From positions 1 through 36,927 of the forward strand of contig JALPYG010000003.1 in NCBI GenBank assembly GCA_023271215.1: 36,927 bases of DNA, given 5' to 3'. The notes under the pieces were generated by a model. That model saw only the letters and a program-made list of their open reading frames with translations, was not told where the DNA came from and did no database searches. The stretch comes from Dehalococcoidia bacterium (GTDB taxonomy: Bacteria; Chloroflexota; Dehalococcoidia; SZUA-161; SpSt-899). The position numbers and the translations under genes are program-made. Below, one piece after another: positions 1-7,990 of the stretch. Numbering within the stretch: position 1 is the first letter of the stretch; every line of letters begins with the position of its first letter.

Positions 1-114
1 CGGTAGGGTTCTTATTGGGGGTCTTACCCCCAACCCCCGCAAAAGGATGCCATTCATCCCCGTCCAAAGAACGGGGCATTCTGGCATAATCTCGTAAGAT
101 TTTCAATTTCCTGC

Positions 115-143
115 TTGACTTTTGGCGATCTTACAGTTATAAT
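115..143 (+). promoter_or_regulatory. Sigma70-type promoter of the IS4-like element
   Basis: TTGACT at 115-120 and TATAAT at 138-143 are separated by exactly 17 bp. A Shine-Dalgarno AGGAGG follows at 154-159. This close-to-consensus promoter would drive the DUF6788 gene and the transposase behind it. Confidence 0.75.
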
Positions 144-167
144 ACTGTTAGATAGGAGGTGATGGTC

Positions 168-479
168 ATGGGGCAAAGGCAACAGATGCGTGCCAAAGCC
201 AGGGGTTTGCGCTCAGAAATGCGAAAGTTGGGGCCAATGCTCCAGGGATCAGTAATCTTGAGGCGGATGAGGTGCGGGAAACCTAACTGCCGTTGTAACC
301 GGGGCTATCCTCACACCTATCTCTGTGTTACTTACAAGGAGAAAGGCAAGACCAAAACAGTGTACGTAAACAAGTCCCTCCAGGCGGAAGCACTTCTGTG
401 GTCTCGCAACTACAAGATGTTTAAAGTACTGCTTAAGGAACATAGCCAGGTAAATCTTGAGATACTGAAAAGTCGCTAA
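168..479 (+). CDS. DUF6788-type small transposon accessory protein
   Basis: A small basic protein of about 103 residues. Its core, LRRMRCGKPNCRC followed by a G-x-x-H-x-x-x-Y stretch and an aromatic/TKTVYV strand, is typical of the DUF6788 family found beside DDE transposases. The CGKPNCRC cysteines suggest a zinc or metal-binding knuckle. The molecular role is unknown. The ATG at 168 lies 8 nt after AGGAGG (154-159); GTG 159 and ATG 162 are in frame but too close to the ribosome site. The transposase starts 24 nt downstream, so the two probably share one transcript. Family assignment is by motif recognition. Confidence 0.7.
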   Translation: MGQRQQMRAKARGLRSEMRKLGPMLQGSVILRRMRCGKPNCRCNRGYPHTYLCVTYKEKGKTKTVYVNKSLQAEALLWSRNYKMFKVLLKEHSQVNLEILKSR

Positions 480-503
480 ATATAGTTTTGGGAGGGATTA
501 GAA

Positions 504-1712
504 ATGAGAGAGCTGATAAATAATGGCGAAGCAGTGAAGGATTTTGCCACGGAACTGAGAGGGAAATTAGACGAACATTTCTCCGCTTTGCCAAAGCCGG
601 TACTGAGAAACATAGTAGAGATAGTGATAGCGCTGCTGATACTTCTCCGAACGCCAAGGGGATGGTACGGAAGGCTGACTTTAAATGGGGTAGCCAGATG
701 TATGAGAACCGAAGGGGATATGCACACCAGATACAAAAGGCTGGACAGATTTCTGAGAAATGCAAGATTTGAAACAAGCAAAACTGCCCTTGGATTATTA
801 ATGATAACTCGGGGGAGAAATAACGAAGGGCTTTTTCCTGTTCTTATCGACCAAAGTACGATAGGGGATGTGCAGGTAATAGCAGCCAGTTTTCCGTATG
901 AGGGCAGAGCCATTCCATTTGCTATGAAAACTTTTGAATATGAGAGCATAGCAGTTAGCCAGAATAGAATAGAGAAGGATTTCTTTTCTCAGTTACAGGG
1001 AACCATCGGCAAAGAAAATACCCCGCTTCTTATAATGGACAGGGGGTACGCAGATGTAAAATACATTCTGGAGTTTAACAAAGAGGGAGTGTTGTACATA
1101 ATCCGGGGTTGCAGTAATGTGAAAGTAGAATATAACCAGGGAGGAAAATTGAAGCGGATTAGTCTTGGGAGATTACCTCATAGGCAAGGGCAGGCAAGAA
1201 GATACCGCAATGTTATATACCATGGCAAAGAGAGGGTATTGCTAGATATCATTGTCTACAGAGAAAAGGGGTTCAAGGAACCCTGGTTTCTCATTGTGCC
1301 GGCTGGGACAGAGGAGATTCTGCCAACCGAGGAGGTTGTGAAATGGTACCGGTCAAGAATGAGAATAGAAGTTAAGTTCCGAGATTTTAAATCATATCTG
1401 GGCGTTAGAGGGCTGAAGTTTAAGGTACATAAGGCAGAAAAGATGGGCCGGCTGCTAACCTGTATGGCTATTGTTTATGTGTTACTTATAGTCATGGGTG
1501 GCAGTGACTTGGCCAGACACTTGAGGAAGCGCATAGAAGTATTGCGAACGAAGCGCAGACATGGTACTCGCCGGACGCTGAGTGTGCTCTCTACGGCACT
1601 TTTTATGGCAACAGATTCGTTTTTATTAACTTTGTCCAACCTGATGGCACTTTTAGCTTCCATGCTCAGCTCATCAACAAATGGCCTTTGCTTTCTATTC
1701 TCTCCGGCCTAA
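504..1712 (+). CDS. IS4-family DDE transposase
   Basis: A 402-residue DDE transposase that appears intact. The first Asp is in DQSTIG (D116) and the second in MDRGYAD (D179). The Glu lies in the IS4 signature Y-(2)-R-(3)-E-(6)-K, seen here as Y282, R285, E289, K296. These motifs define the RNase H-like catalytic core of the IS4 superfamily. GGGAGGG at 490-496 precedes the ATG. The C-terminus (SSTNGLCFLFSPA) is unremarkable. I could not find convincing terminal inverted repeats around this gene and its DUF6788 partner, so element boundaries are not called. The gene is intact and promoter-driven, so the element may still be mobile. Confidence 0.85.
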   Translation: MRELINNGEAVKDFATELRGKLDEHFSALPKPVLRNIVEIVIALLILLRTPRGWYGRLTLNGVARCMRTEGDMHTRYKRLDRFLRNARFETSKTALGLLMITRGRNNEGLFPVLIDQSTIGDVQVIAASFPYEGRAIPFAMKTFEYESIAVSQNRIEKDFFSQLQGTIGKENTPLLIMDRGYADVKYILEFNKEGVLYIIRGCSNVKVEYNQGGKLKRISLGRLPHRQGQARRYRNVIYHGKERVLLDIIVYREKGFKEPWFLIVPAGTEEILPTEEVVKWYRSRMRIEVKFRDFKSYLGVRGLKFKVHKAEKMGRLLTCMAIVYVLLIVMGGSDLARHLRKRIEVLRTKRRHGTRRTLSVLSTALFMATDSFLLTLSNLMALLASMLSSSTNGLCFLFSPA

Positions 1713-1981
1713 ATGCCTCATTCCTCCGTGAACAGTCATTTCCCCCGTGTCAATTTCTCACTCATATGGTAGAATAGCAGGTGTCTGAGATTGGTTGTTT
1801 CACGCAATTATTGTTGTTGATTGAAATCGCGGTAATTATTGCCGGAACCAAAGTAAACCATGATTTTTGCTAACCATTTCCCCATTCATTGATAGTACAC
1901 TATCTTCGCACTTTGAAGGTAGGACTTGAGGGCATGACCCGCTTCGTGGATAACGGTATACCGTGAATCCGGAGGTGAGCC

Positions 1982-3302
1982 ATGCCCACACTCATTATAT
2001 GCCTGTCCGAGCCTTTGTGCTGGTTCACCGAGAGCTTTCGCGGCTGCTTCAGCCAGCGCCAGTTGAATTACTTCGTAACCGTACTCCTGGGACTGGTGGA
2101 GTGTCAAGAGCGCCGCCCTCTCAGCGGACTGTTGCGCCGGGTCGCAGCATAGGTAAGCTTATCGCGTTTGTCCCGCTTTCTATCCAGGTGGCCCTGGTCG
2201 GAGAGCGAGCCGGCAGCCATGTGGCAGAGTCGATTCCTGAACCCCTGCTTTCGCCGGGGCAAGCTCTGTGAGGAACAGATTTCGAGGGCAAATGGGACCA
2301 TTGATCCAGGCCGAGCATGCCCGCCCTGGCGATGGGCCAGGGATGAAGGGACTGGGCCGGCATCATTCGACGACCGAGAAACGGCGAGTGAAAGGGCATA
2401 GTTTGTTCAGCGGGCTCTATGAACTGCTGCGGCAACGCTGCCCTTTGGCACCACAGATGTACCGCCAGAAGGCCACTTACAAAGCCGAAGGGATACCCTT
2501 CCAAAGCAAGATCAACATGGCAGTAGAGCAAATCCAGAACTTCCAGTCCGTCGAAGGGATCCACACCCATCCGCTCATGGATTGCTGGTACCACTGCAAG
2601 CAAGTGCGAAGGGCAGCCCAAAAGCGAGGCTGGGATGTCGGCGGCGGATTGAGGAGCAACCGTAAGATGCCGATCAACGAAGCCGATGGTGTGCGCCGCT
2701 GGGCGAGCTTAACCGAGTATGCTTGCCTGAGCCGGAATGACTTTGAGCCGGTGGTGTGGCCCTTGCAACAGGGTGGGCGGGTTATTTATGCCCACATCGT
2801 GCGCAGTAAGGTACGCAAATTGGGGGCCTGCCAGGTGCTCATCAGCCGAGAGTCTCTGGATAGGCCAGTGGAGCAGGTCCGTTGCTGGGATACCACCCTG
2901 TTAACCAGATTGTATCCGGAATTCCGCTTCGCTCCACTCCGTATACAATCTTTAGTGTTAAACGCCGATGCTCAGGCAGTGGTCAATGTGCCGGCCATCG
3001 GCTGGGGTATCGAGGTGATGTTTGAAGACAACAAGGACCTGCTGGGCAGTGATCATTATCAAGTCCTCAGTGACAAGGCCATCCTGCGCTTCTGGACACT
3101 GATCGCTTGTATCTCCGTGTTCCTGGACGAGCAACGTGCCCAGATAGAAGCTGGCATGGAGAGCCACGTGACTTCGGGTGATGCCCGCCGAGCTGCCCAC
3201 GACATACACCAACGCAACTTTCTGAGTTGGATTTACCAGCAGTTTTGGGCTGGAGCCACTCCAACTGATGTCTGTGCCTTGTTGAACGCCAATTCTGTCT
3301 AA
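1982..3302 (+). pseudogene. Broken DDE transposase of the 1898-3319 element
   Basis: The N-terminus reads from ATG 1982 (MPTLIICLSEPLCWF...) with a good Shine-Dalgarno just upstream, but TAG at 2150-2152 ends it at codon 57. The same frame then continues as SRFLSRWPWSESEPAAMWQ until about 2250. After that the coding frame shifts to that of 2268-3302 (LIQAEHARPG..., GLGRHHSTTEKRRVKGHS..., IEVMFEDNKDLLGSDHYQ). From memory of the family, the segment carrying the first catalytic Asp, normally just before KKMEGLGRHH, is missing. A block of about 54 bp containing a hairpin (2907-2951) interrupts the region before LNADAQAVV in frame. Nonsense, frameshift, deletion and insertion make this a clear pseudogene. 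Confidence 0.85.
2907..2951. repeat. Small hairpin element inserted in the transposase pseudogene
   Basis: AGATTGTATCCGGA (2907-2920) and TCCGTATACAATCT (2938-2951) are inverted repeats matching at 13 of 14 positions around a 17-nt loop. The segment adds about 18 residues (TRLYPEFRFAP...) at a place where related transposases run straight from the TT(L/V)L motif into NADAQ. It looks like an inserted palindromic unit. Confidence 0.55.
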
Positions 3303-3325
3303 AAAGTGCAAAGATAGTGATAGTA

Positions 3326-3617
3326 GAATAGTGTCTGACTGGTGTCATTAATCACAGTAAGGCGAGAATCTATAGCCCTATTGAGGCGACGGCAACTATC
3401 TTTCTTGATTGCTATATTGGTGTTCTTGAGTAATGGTGAAAATTCTGGGGGATGGCAAGCCTTTTTTAGGGATTGCAACTGTGAGCTAAGTTGAGAAAGA
3501 CGTGTTAAGAAACGGCGCGAGCGTGCAGGCTGTGGATAGGGGTGAGACGTTGTGTTAGAATAAGTGAACGGCAAACTGAAAGCTGTCGGCTGACAACTTC
3601 AAGAAAAGGGATTGAGA
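3326..3617. other. Intergenic region, no gene seen
   Basis: About 290 bp between the right target duplication of the IS and the HIT gene. I see no supported ORF, no RNA gene and no clear terminator. AAAAGGG at 3604-3610 is the likely ribosome site for the HIT gene. Confidence 0.5.
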
Positions 3618-4091
3618 ATGGAACATCTATGGGCACCGTGGAGGATGGAATATATTCTGGGCGAAAAGGAAAGGGGGTGTATCTTCTGTGAAAAACCGAA
3701 ACAGGATACGGATGCGCAGAATTACATTCTCCATCGGGGTGAGAGAAATTTCTCCATGTTGAACATCTACCCCTATAATCCGGGGCATCTCATGGTAGCG
3801 CCGTACAGGCATGTGGCGAGCCTGGGGGAGATGAACGACGAAGAGCTGCTGGAGCATTTTCGACTGGTAGGCCGGTGTGTTTCGGTGCTCAGAGAGACGG
3901 TCAGCCCCTCCGGCTTCAATATCGGGATAAATCTGGGCAAGGTCGCCGGCGCTGGAGTCGAGGATCACATTCATACTCATATCGTGCCGCGATGGGAAGG
4001 GGACACCAACTTCATGCCGGTTGTATCCCATACGAGGGTTCTGCCCGAAGCTCTGGTCGAAACCTACGCCAGGCTGGTGGCAAAGTTCTGA
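3618..4091 (+). CDS. HIT-family nucleotide hydrolase/phosphorylase
   Basis: A 157-residue histidine-triad protein. It begins with the typical HLWAPWRMEYI block and CIFCEKP (a probable half zinc site) and carries the catalytic triad H117-x-H119-x-H121 followed by VPRW. This Ap4A-phosphorylase/HIT branch hydrolyses or phosphorolyses nucleotide phosphates such as Ap4A or adenylyl conjugates in the cytoplasm; the exact substrate cannot be read from sequence. ATG 3618 is chosen over TTG 3612 because AAAAGGG (3604-3610) sits 7 nt upstream of it. The length is normal. It appears monocistronic and unrelated to the downstream aromatic cluster, which has its own promoter. Confidence 0.88.
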   Translation: MEHLWAPWRMEYILGEKERGCIFCEKPKQDTDAQNYILHRGERNFSMLNIYPYNPGHLMVAPYRHVASLGEMNDEELLEHFRLVGRCVSVLRETVSPSGFNIGINLGKVAGAGVEDHIHTHIVPRWEGDTNFMPVVSHTRVLPEALVETYARLVAKF

Positions 4092-4207
4092 TGTTCGGAC
4101 CTTCCGCTCATTCTCCTTGACCCGGTGAGGATTATGTGGTAAGATGCGGTATGTCGCTGAATTGGCGCTGCATCAGTATTACGATATATGCCGGCAGAGG
4201 GATTATG

Positions 4208-4236
4208 TTGACATCTCCGGAAATATATGGTACAAT
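4208..4236 (+). promoter_or_regulatory. Promoter of the paaX-bam operon
   Basis: TTGACA at 4208-4213 and TACAAT at 4231-4236 are separated by 17 bp, which is close to consensus. It lies about 50-65 bp before the regulator start and is the only strong promoter seen upstream of bamB, so it probably drives the regulator and the whole reductase operon. Confidence 0.75.
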
Positions 4237-4240
4237 GAAT

Positions 4241-4263
4241 TATGGCGGAAAATTAACGCCATA
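4241..4263. promoter_or_regulatory. Candidate operator palindrome downstream of the promoter
   Basis: TATGGCG (4241-4247) and CGCCATA (4257-4263) form a perfect 7-bp inverted repeat with a 9-bp spacer, covering the expected transcription start. That position suits repression by the adjacent PaaX-family protein. It does not match the E. coli PaaX site as I recall it, so binding is inferred from position alone. Confidence 0.5.
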
Positions 4264-4299
4264 TAAATTATCTGACATATTACCATGTGGGATCTCGCT

Positions 4300-5154
4300 A
4301 TGAGTAAGCTTCGTCCGCAATCAGCCATGCTTACGCTCTACGGCGATTATGTCCTCCCTCGCGGGGGCGAATGCGGCATTGGCAGCCTGATAAAACTGCT
4401 GGGCAATTTTGGGTTGTCCAGTCAGGCTATCCGCTCAGCGGTGTCGAGAATGTGCCGCGCCGATATACTCAAGGCGAGGCGAGCGGGCCGGAGAAGCTAC
4501 TATTCACTGACGGAGAATGGTCATCAACTATTGACGAAAGGTGCCCGGCGCATCTTTGAACGGAAGAACAACCACTGGGATGGAGGCTGGAGTATTGTCG
4601 TCTACTCCATCCCCGAACCAAGGCGGCAGGCAAGGGACAAGCTGCGCCTTGAGTTGGGTTGGATGGGATACGGTGCCCTGAGCGAGGCTACCTGGATCTC
4701 ACCCTATGACTTGACCAATGAAGTGGAAGATCTGGTGGATAGACTTCAGATCAGGGAGCACGTCCAGATATTTCGGGCCAGACTGATGAGTTCCGAGTGG
4801 GGCGGGGGCTCAGGACTCAGTACTCAGGACTCGGTACTCGTTGCCCGCTGCTGGGATTTAGACCGGATTCATCAGAAGTATGCCGATTTCATAGCCAAGT
4901 ACCGTCCCAGGCTCGAAGATCACGGGAGGCGTCTTAAGGCCGGAGAAGCTATCCCCCCCAGCGAGTGCTTCGTGGAGAGATTTACTCTGATTCACGAATA
5001 CCGCAAGTTTCCCTTCTTTGATCCCGATCTACCCCGGGGGCTCTTACCGGAGAGCTGGCTGCGCCCTGAAGCTGCAGCCTTATTCCATGAATACCATGGC
5101 CTGCTGGCGGAGAAGGCCAACGAGTACTTTGACTCGGTGTTTAAGGAGTACTGA
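4300..5154 (+). CDS. PaaX-family transcriptional regulator of the bam cluster
   Basis: A protein of about 284 residues with the three parts of PaaX regulators. These are an N-terminal winged helix (MSKLRPQSAMLTLYGDYVLP, then SSQAIRSAVSRMCRADIL), a central domain (W-S-I-V-V-Y-S-I-P) and a C-terminal PaaX_C domain (FVERFTLIHEYRKFPFFDPDLPRGLLP). PaaX of E. coli represses phenylacetate genes and responds to phenylacetyl-CoA. Here the stop codon abuts bamB with no gap, so a related aryl-CoA such as benzoyl-CoA is the likely effector (inference). The start is uncertain: ATG 4285 is in frame, but MSKLRP at 4300 fits the family better; neither has a strong ribosome site. Four heptamer repeats (4813-4840) lie in frame and add a GLSTQDSVLV segment between the central and C-terminal parts. 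Confidence 0.82.
   Translation: MSKLRPQSAMLTLYGDYVLPRGGECGIGSLIKLLGNFGLSSQAIRSAVSRMCRADILKARRAGRRSYYSLTENGHQLLTKGARRIFERKNNHWDGGWSIVVYSIPEPRRQARDKLRLELGWMGYGALSEATWISPYDLTNEVEDLVDRLQIREHVQIFRARLMSSEWGGGSGLSTQDSVLVARCWDLDRIHQKYADFIAKYRPRLEDHGRRLKAGEAIPPSECFVERFTLIHEYRKFPFFDPDLPRGLLPESWLRPEAAALFHEYHGLLAEKANEYFDSVFKEY
4813..4840 (+). repeat. Heptamer tract inside the paaX-family gene
   Basis: Four consecutive heptamers of consensus GKACTCR, in the order GGACTCA, GTACTCA, GGACTCG, GTACTCG. The same family occurs inside the hdrA-gltD gene at 18944-18978. The tract is read in frame and does not break the protein. Confidence 0.8.
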
Positions 5155-7128
5155 ATGAGGTACGCAGAGACAGGGTTTAATTTAGAAATTGATCTTACCC
5201 GAGGAAACATCGAGAGGGTAGCAACTGACCCAGGAGACACCGAGCTTTATCTTGGGGGCCTGGGGACGAACGCCAAGATATTGTGGGATAGGGTTCCCCC
5301 TGAAGTTGAACCCTTTTCTCCTGATAATCTACTGATATTTGCCGCCGGTCTTTTATGTGGCACACCTGCTATCGGCTGTAATCGTACCATTGTTTCTACC
5401 ATTTCTCCTCAGACTTTGTTAATGGCATATTCAATGATGGGGGGTTTTTGGGCGCCGGAATTGAAGTATGCCGGTTATGACAAAGTGATCGTTCGCGGCA
5501 AGTCCCCGGATCTGGTTTATTTATGGATAAACGATGACGAAGTAGAAATACGTGATGCCTCTCATTTGCAGGGTAAAGGTGCTATTGAAACTGCAGAACT
5601 TATTAAAGAGGAGTTGAATGAGCCGAAAGCCCAGGTGGCGGCTATCGGCCTGGCCGGTGAAAACAGGGTCTATTTTGCTTCCATCGAGCAGGGCAGGGCC
5701 AGTGCCAGCCGAGGCGGAATAGGGGCCGTTATGGGGGACAAAGGGTTAAAGGCGATAGCTGTTCGTGGAAGAAAGGACGTCAATATTGCCCGACCGGTTG
5801 AATACCTGGAGCTTTGCAACGAAGTGCTGCAATACATCAAATGGCGAAATGAAAATCCAATCCCGGGAGTAATACCCATTTTAGCCGGGCTTGGCTCACC
5901 GCAGGAGATGAAAATCCATGATGAGAAGTGGCACACCGAGAATTTTATGTGGGGAAATTCACGCGTCCGCAAAAAAGGTTTCTGGAACAAGGAAGTCGAA
6001 GAGAAGTGGACGGAGACCATGGAAAATGCGCGGACGCGGCTAATAAGTTGCTATAACTGTCCGATGAAATGCGGGGCCACAATTTCCGTCCCGGGACTTC
6101 CAACATACATGATGAAATGCTTCTCGAAACTGACGTATACAATGGCAGCATTTTCAGACCTGGATTTTGGTTTAAGAATCGCTCAACGTGCCACGGAGTA
6201 TGGAGTGGACGCATACTCGACCCCGCAAGTTATGGCCTTCGCCCTTGAGCTTTACGAAAACGGCATTCTTACTGACGATGACATGTCGGGAATGCCGTCC
6301 GATAACGAGGGGAGATTCTACTGGTTACTTGACAGGATTGTTCGGCGGGAAGGGATAGGAGATGTTTTGGCCAATGGTACGTATTGGGCGGCCCAACAGA
6401 TTGGTAAGGGCGCAGAGGAATATGCTCATAATAATATTAAGAAACATGAGCAACTGCCTCTCAAGCTATCAATGCTGAATCCCATTTATTTCCTTATGTA
6501 TGCTACCGGCGAGAAGATAAACATTACCCAGATTGAAGGGCAGTTCCCCCAGACGCCTTTTCCTACGAGAGAGGAGAGAGAAGAGTTTGTAAAGGATTGG
6601 ATCCAGGTTCCTGATGAAAAGTTTAAGCAATATTTTTTGGATTGGGAACTACGAGGAGAAAACTCGATCCCCTATTACCCAACTGTTCCAATGACTTGCG
6701 ACATTGTTGACTGGCAAGAGAAGATGCACTATATTGATGATGCCCTCGGCATGTGCGCCGGGTTATCATCATTCCCCCTGAAGCCTCCCTATCATATCCA
6801 CAATTACCCGAGATTTATCTCATCAGGGGCCGGGATCGATATGGATGAAGCCAAACTAACGCAAGCAGCCAAGAGATACCGAACTTTAGTTAGGGCCGTT
6901 AACATAAGAAGAGGCATGAGGAGGGCTGATGACAAGCCGCCTGAAAACCATTGGAAGAAAAGATTCCCCGAGCTTGAAGCTCAGCTCTTAGATGAGTATT
7001 ACAAATTTAAGGGGTGGAATAACCAGGGTATTCCTACCAAAGAGTCTTTACACGAATTGGCTTTGGATTACGTTAGCGAAGACTTCCTGCGGAGGGGCAT
7101 CTTGACAGATAATGAAGGTATTCCGTAA
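5155..7128 (+). CDS. bamB: Class II benzoyl-CoA reductase, tungsten catalytic subunit BamB
   Basis: A 657-residue aldehyde:ferredoxin oxidoreductase-family protein. It reduces the aromatic ring of benzoyl-CoA to a cyclohexadiene-carboxyl-CoA at a W-bis-pyranopterin site. Cluster cysteines are C299, C302, C306 (CYNCPMKC) and C534 (LGMCAGLSSF). The residues I recall as active-site residues of Geobacter metallireducens BamB, namely E251, E257, H260 and C322, fall at identical positions here (QEM..DEKWHTEN and YMMKCF). That implies almost no indels over the first half. The length matches BamB (about 650), and motifs such as NNIKKHEQLPLKLSMLNP and GQFPQ also agree from memory. Its ATG follows the regulator stop directly, so it is translationally coupled. 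Codon use is AT-richer than in mfd or hdrA-gltD. Another AOR substrate cannot be excluded but is unlikely given the bamCDEFGHI neighbours. Confidence 0.92.
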   Translation: MRYAETGFNLEIDLTRGNIERVATDPGDTELYLGGLGTNAKILWDRVPPEVEPFSPDNLLIFAAGLLCGTPAIGCNRTIVSTISPQTLLMAYSMMGGFWAPELKYAGYDKVIVRGKSPDLVYLWINDDEVEIRDASHLQGKGAIETAELIKEELNEPKAQVAAIGLAGENRVYFASIEQGRASASRGGIGAVMGDKGLKAIAVRGRKDVNIARPVEYLELCNEVLQYIKWRNENPIPGVIPILAGLGSPQEMKIHDEKWHTENFMWGNSRVRKKGFWNKEVEEKWTETMENARTRLISCYNCPMKCGATISVPGLPTYMMKCFSKLTYTMAAFSDLDFGLRIAQRATEYGVDAYSTPQVMAFALELYENGILTDDDMSGMPSDNEGRFYWLLDRIVRREGIGDVLANGTYWAAQQIGKGAEEYAHNNIKKHEQLPLKLSMLNPIYFLMYATGEKINITQIEGQFPQTPFPTREEREEFVKDWIQVPDEKFKQYFLDWELRGENSIPYYPTVPMTCDIVDWQEKMHYIDDALGMCAGLSSFPLKPPYHIHNYPRFISSGAGIDMDEAKLTQAAKRYRTLVRAVNIRRGMRRADDKPPENHWKKRFPELEAQLLDEYYKFKGWNNQGIPTKESLHELALDYVSEDFLRRGILTDNEGIP

Positions 7129-7140
7129 TTACCCAGGTTG

Positions 7141-7169
7141 TCAGGCCTGCGGCCGGGGGGCAGGCCTGA
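7141..7169. repeat. GC-rich hairpin between bamB and bamC
   Basis: TCAGGCCTGC (7141-7150) and GCAGGCCTGA (7160-7169) are perfect 10-bp inverted repeats around a 9-nt GC-rich loop. No T-run follows, so it is not a classical terminator. It may stabilise the bamB mRNA end or tune the BamB:BamC ratio. A close relative, inverted and imperfect, occurs near 27482-27508. Confidence 0.75.
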
Positions 7170-7193
7170 GTAGTTATGTGGAGGGAGTGAACC

Positions 7194-7739
7194 GTGCAGG
7201 GTAAGAAAAAAACGAAAATAGTCAAAACAATAAAAATTGATCTTGATAAATGCAATGGTTGTCGGGCCTGTGAGGTAATCTGCTCCGCCTTCCACGCTAC
7301 CCCGAAATATAGCAGCACTAATCCGGCGAGGGCTCGTATTCGGGTGATTCATGACCCACTTAAAGACGTATACGTTCCTGTATACGCGGGTGAGTATACC
7401 GCAGCCGAATGTAACGGCAGAGACAAATATGTGATTGACGGAAAGGAATACGACGAGTGTGCCTTCTGCAGGGCCTCCTGTCCATCCAGGGACCTTTTCA
7501 AAGAACCCGATTCCGGTCTCCCCCTGAAATGCGATATGTGTGAAGACGATCCGCCGCAAAAAGAGCCCTTGTGTGTTCAGTGGTGCTTAAATGATGCCCT
7601 GACTTACGAAGAAAGGGAAGAGGAAGTAGAGGAAGAAGTGGAGCAGGCGGAGATGGAGATCGGATTGGAAGCATTGGCAAACAAATATGGCCTGGGCAAG
7701 ATAATGGATACCGTCGCCCGAATGTCCATGTCGCGGTGA
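7194..7739 (+). CDS. bamC: Benzoyl-CoA reductase electron-transfer subunit BamC
   Basis: A 181-residue polyferredoxin that would pass electrons to BamB. Cysteine groups are C20/C23/C26/C30 (CNGCRACEVIC), C89/C92/C96 (CAFCRASC), C113/C116 (CDMC), C127/C131 (CVQWC) and C73, enough for about three [4Fe-4S] clusters. The C-terminus has an acidic EEREEEVEEEVEQ helix and a short tail ending ARMSMSR. The layout is that of BamC from Geobacter and Desulfobacterota. The GTG start at 7194 is supported by GGAGGGAG about 6 nt upstream. It lies 65 bp after bamB, separated by a GC-rich hairpin. In the characterised system BamB and BamC purify together as a heterotetramer. Confidence 0.9.
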   Translation: MQGKKKTKIVKTIKIDLDKCNGCRACEVICSAFHATPKYSSTNPARARIRVIHDPLKDVYVPVYAGEYTAAECNGRDKYVIDGKEYDECAFCRASCPSRDLFKEPDSGLPLKCDMCEDDPPQKEPLCVQWCLNDALTYEEREEEVEEEVEQAEMEIGLEALANKYGLGKIMDTVARMSMSR

Positions 7740-7753
7740 TTAGTGAATAGTAA

Positions 7754-7887
7754 GTTGACATTGTCAGATTAGGTGGACGCCAATGAATTTCTTTCTGTCA
7801 TTGCGAGCGGAGCGAAGCAATCTCTTTTCTAGAGATTGCTCCGTCGCTTGCGCTCCTCGCAATGACACGGAAATGTGACAATGTCAA
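7754..7887. repeat. Nested palindromic (REP-like) repeat, bamC-bamD gap
   Basis: The outer arms TTGACATTGTCA (7754-7765) and TGACAATGTCAA (7876-7887) are exact reverse complements. Inside them lies a long imperfect hairpin running from TGTCATTGCGAGCGGAG (from 7797) to CTCGCAATGACA (to about 7867), with a short AT loop. The inner unit belongs to the widespread TGTCATTGCGAG...CGCAATGACA repeat type of anaerobe genomes. The nesting suggests one repeat inserted into or flanked by another. Confidence 0.75.
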
Positions 7888-7972
7888 GGTAATTAGTGAT
7901 TAGTAATCAGCAACTAGCTCGTACCACCAATCACCAATCACCAGTCACTCGATCACCAATCACCCGTCCGAA
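7888..7972. repeat. Heptamer tract (ATTAGTG / CCAATCA families)
   Basis: Degenerate heptamers related to ATTAGTG (about 7890-7910) are followed by CCAATCA-type heptamers (about 7926-7968). The two families are roughly complementary and could fold back. They fill the rest of the bamC-bamD gap, where no gene is seen. Confidence 0.65.
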
Positions 7973-7990
7973 GAGGATCAAAGAAAGATA

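Larger units (their letters stand above)
1898..3319 (+). mobile_element. Decayed DDE insertion sequence, 1422 bp, with TIRs and TSD
   Basis: The left end CACTATCTTCGCACTTT (1898-1914) and the reverse complement of the right end (3303-3319) match at 16 of 17 positions. The hexamer ATAGTA flanks both ends directly (1892-1897 and 3320-3325), which fits a 6-bp target-site duplication. The single gene inside starts at 1982 after GGAGGTGAG and ends at 3302, just inside the right repeat. The ends are therefore well defined although the transposase is dead. Family is uncertain: the protein is IS4/IS701-superfamily-like. Confidence 0.8.

Noticed and set aside
1886-2107. Minus-strand 73-residue ORF containing HEAGHAL and an Ala-rich helix
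   Set aside because: It lies antisense to the N-terminal part of the transposase pseudogene, crosses the IS left end, and shows no family beyond a chance metalloprotease-like string.
2121-2621. Minus-strand 166-residue ORF
   Set aside because: It is antisense to the transposase coding frames, which have clear family motifs, so it is a shadow frame.
5155-7128. Generic aldehyde:ferredoxin oxidoreductase
   Set aside because: The bamC-I neighbours and the position-exact E251, E257, H260 and C322 favour BamB.
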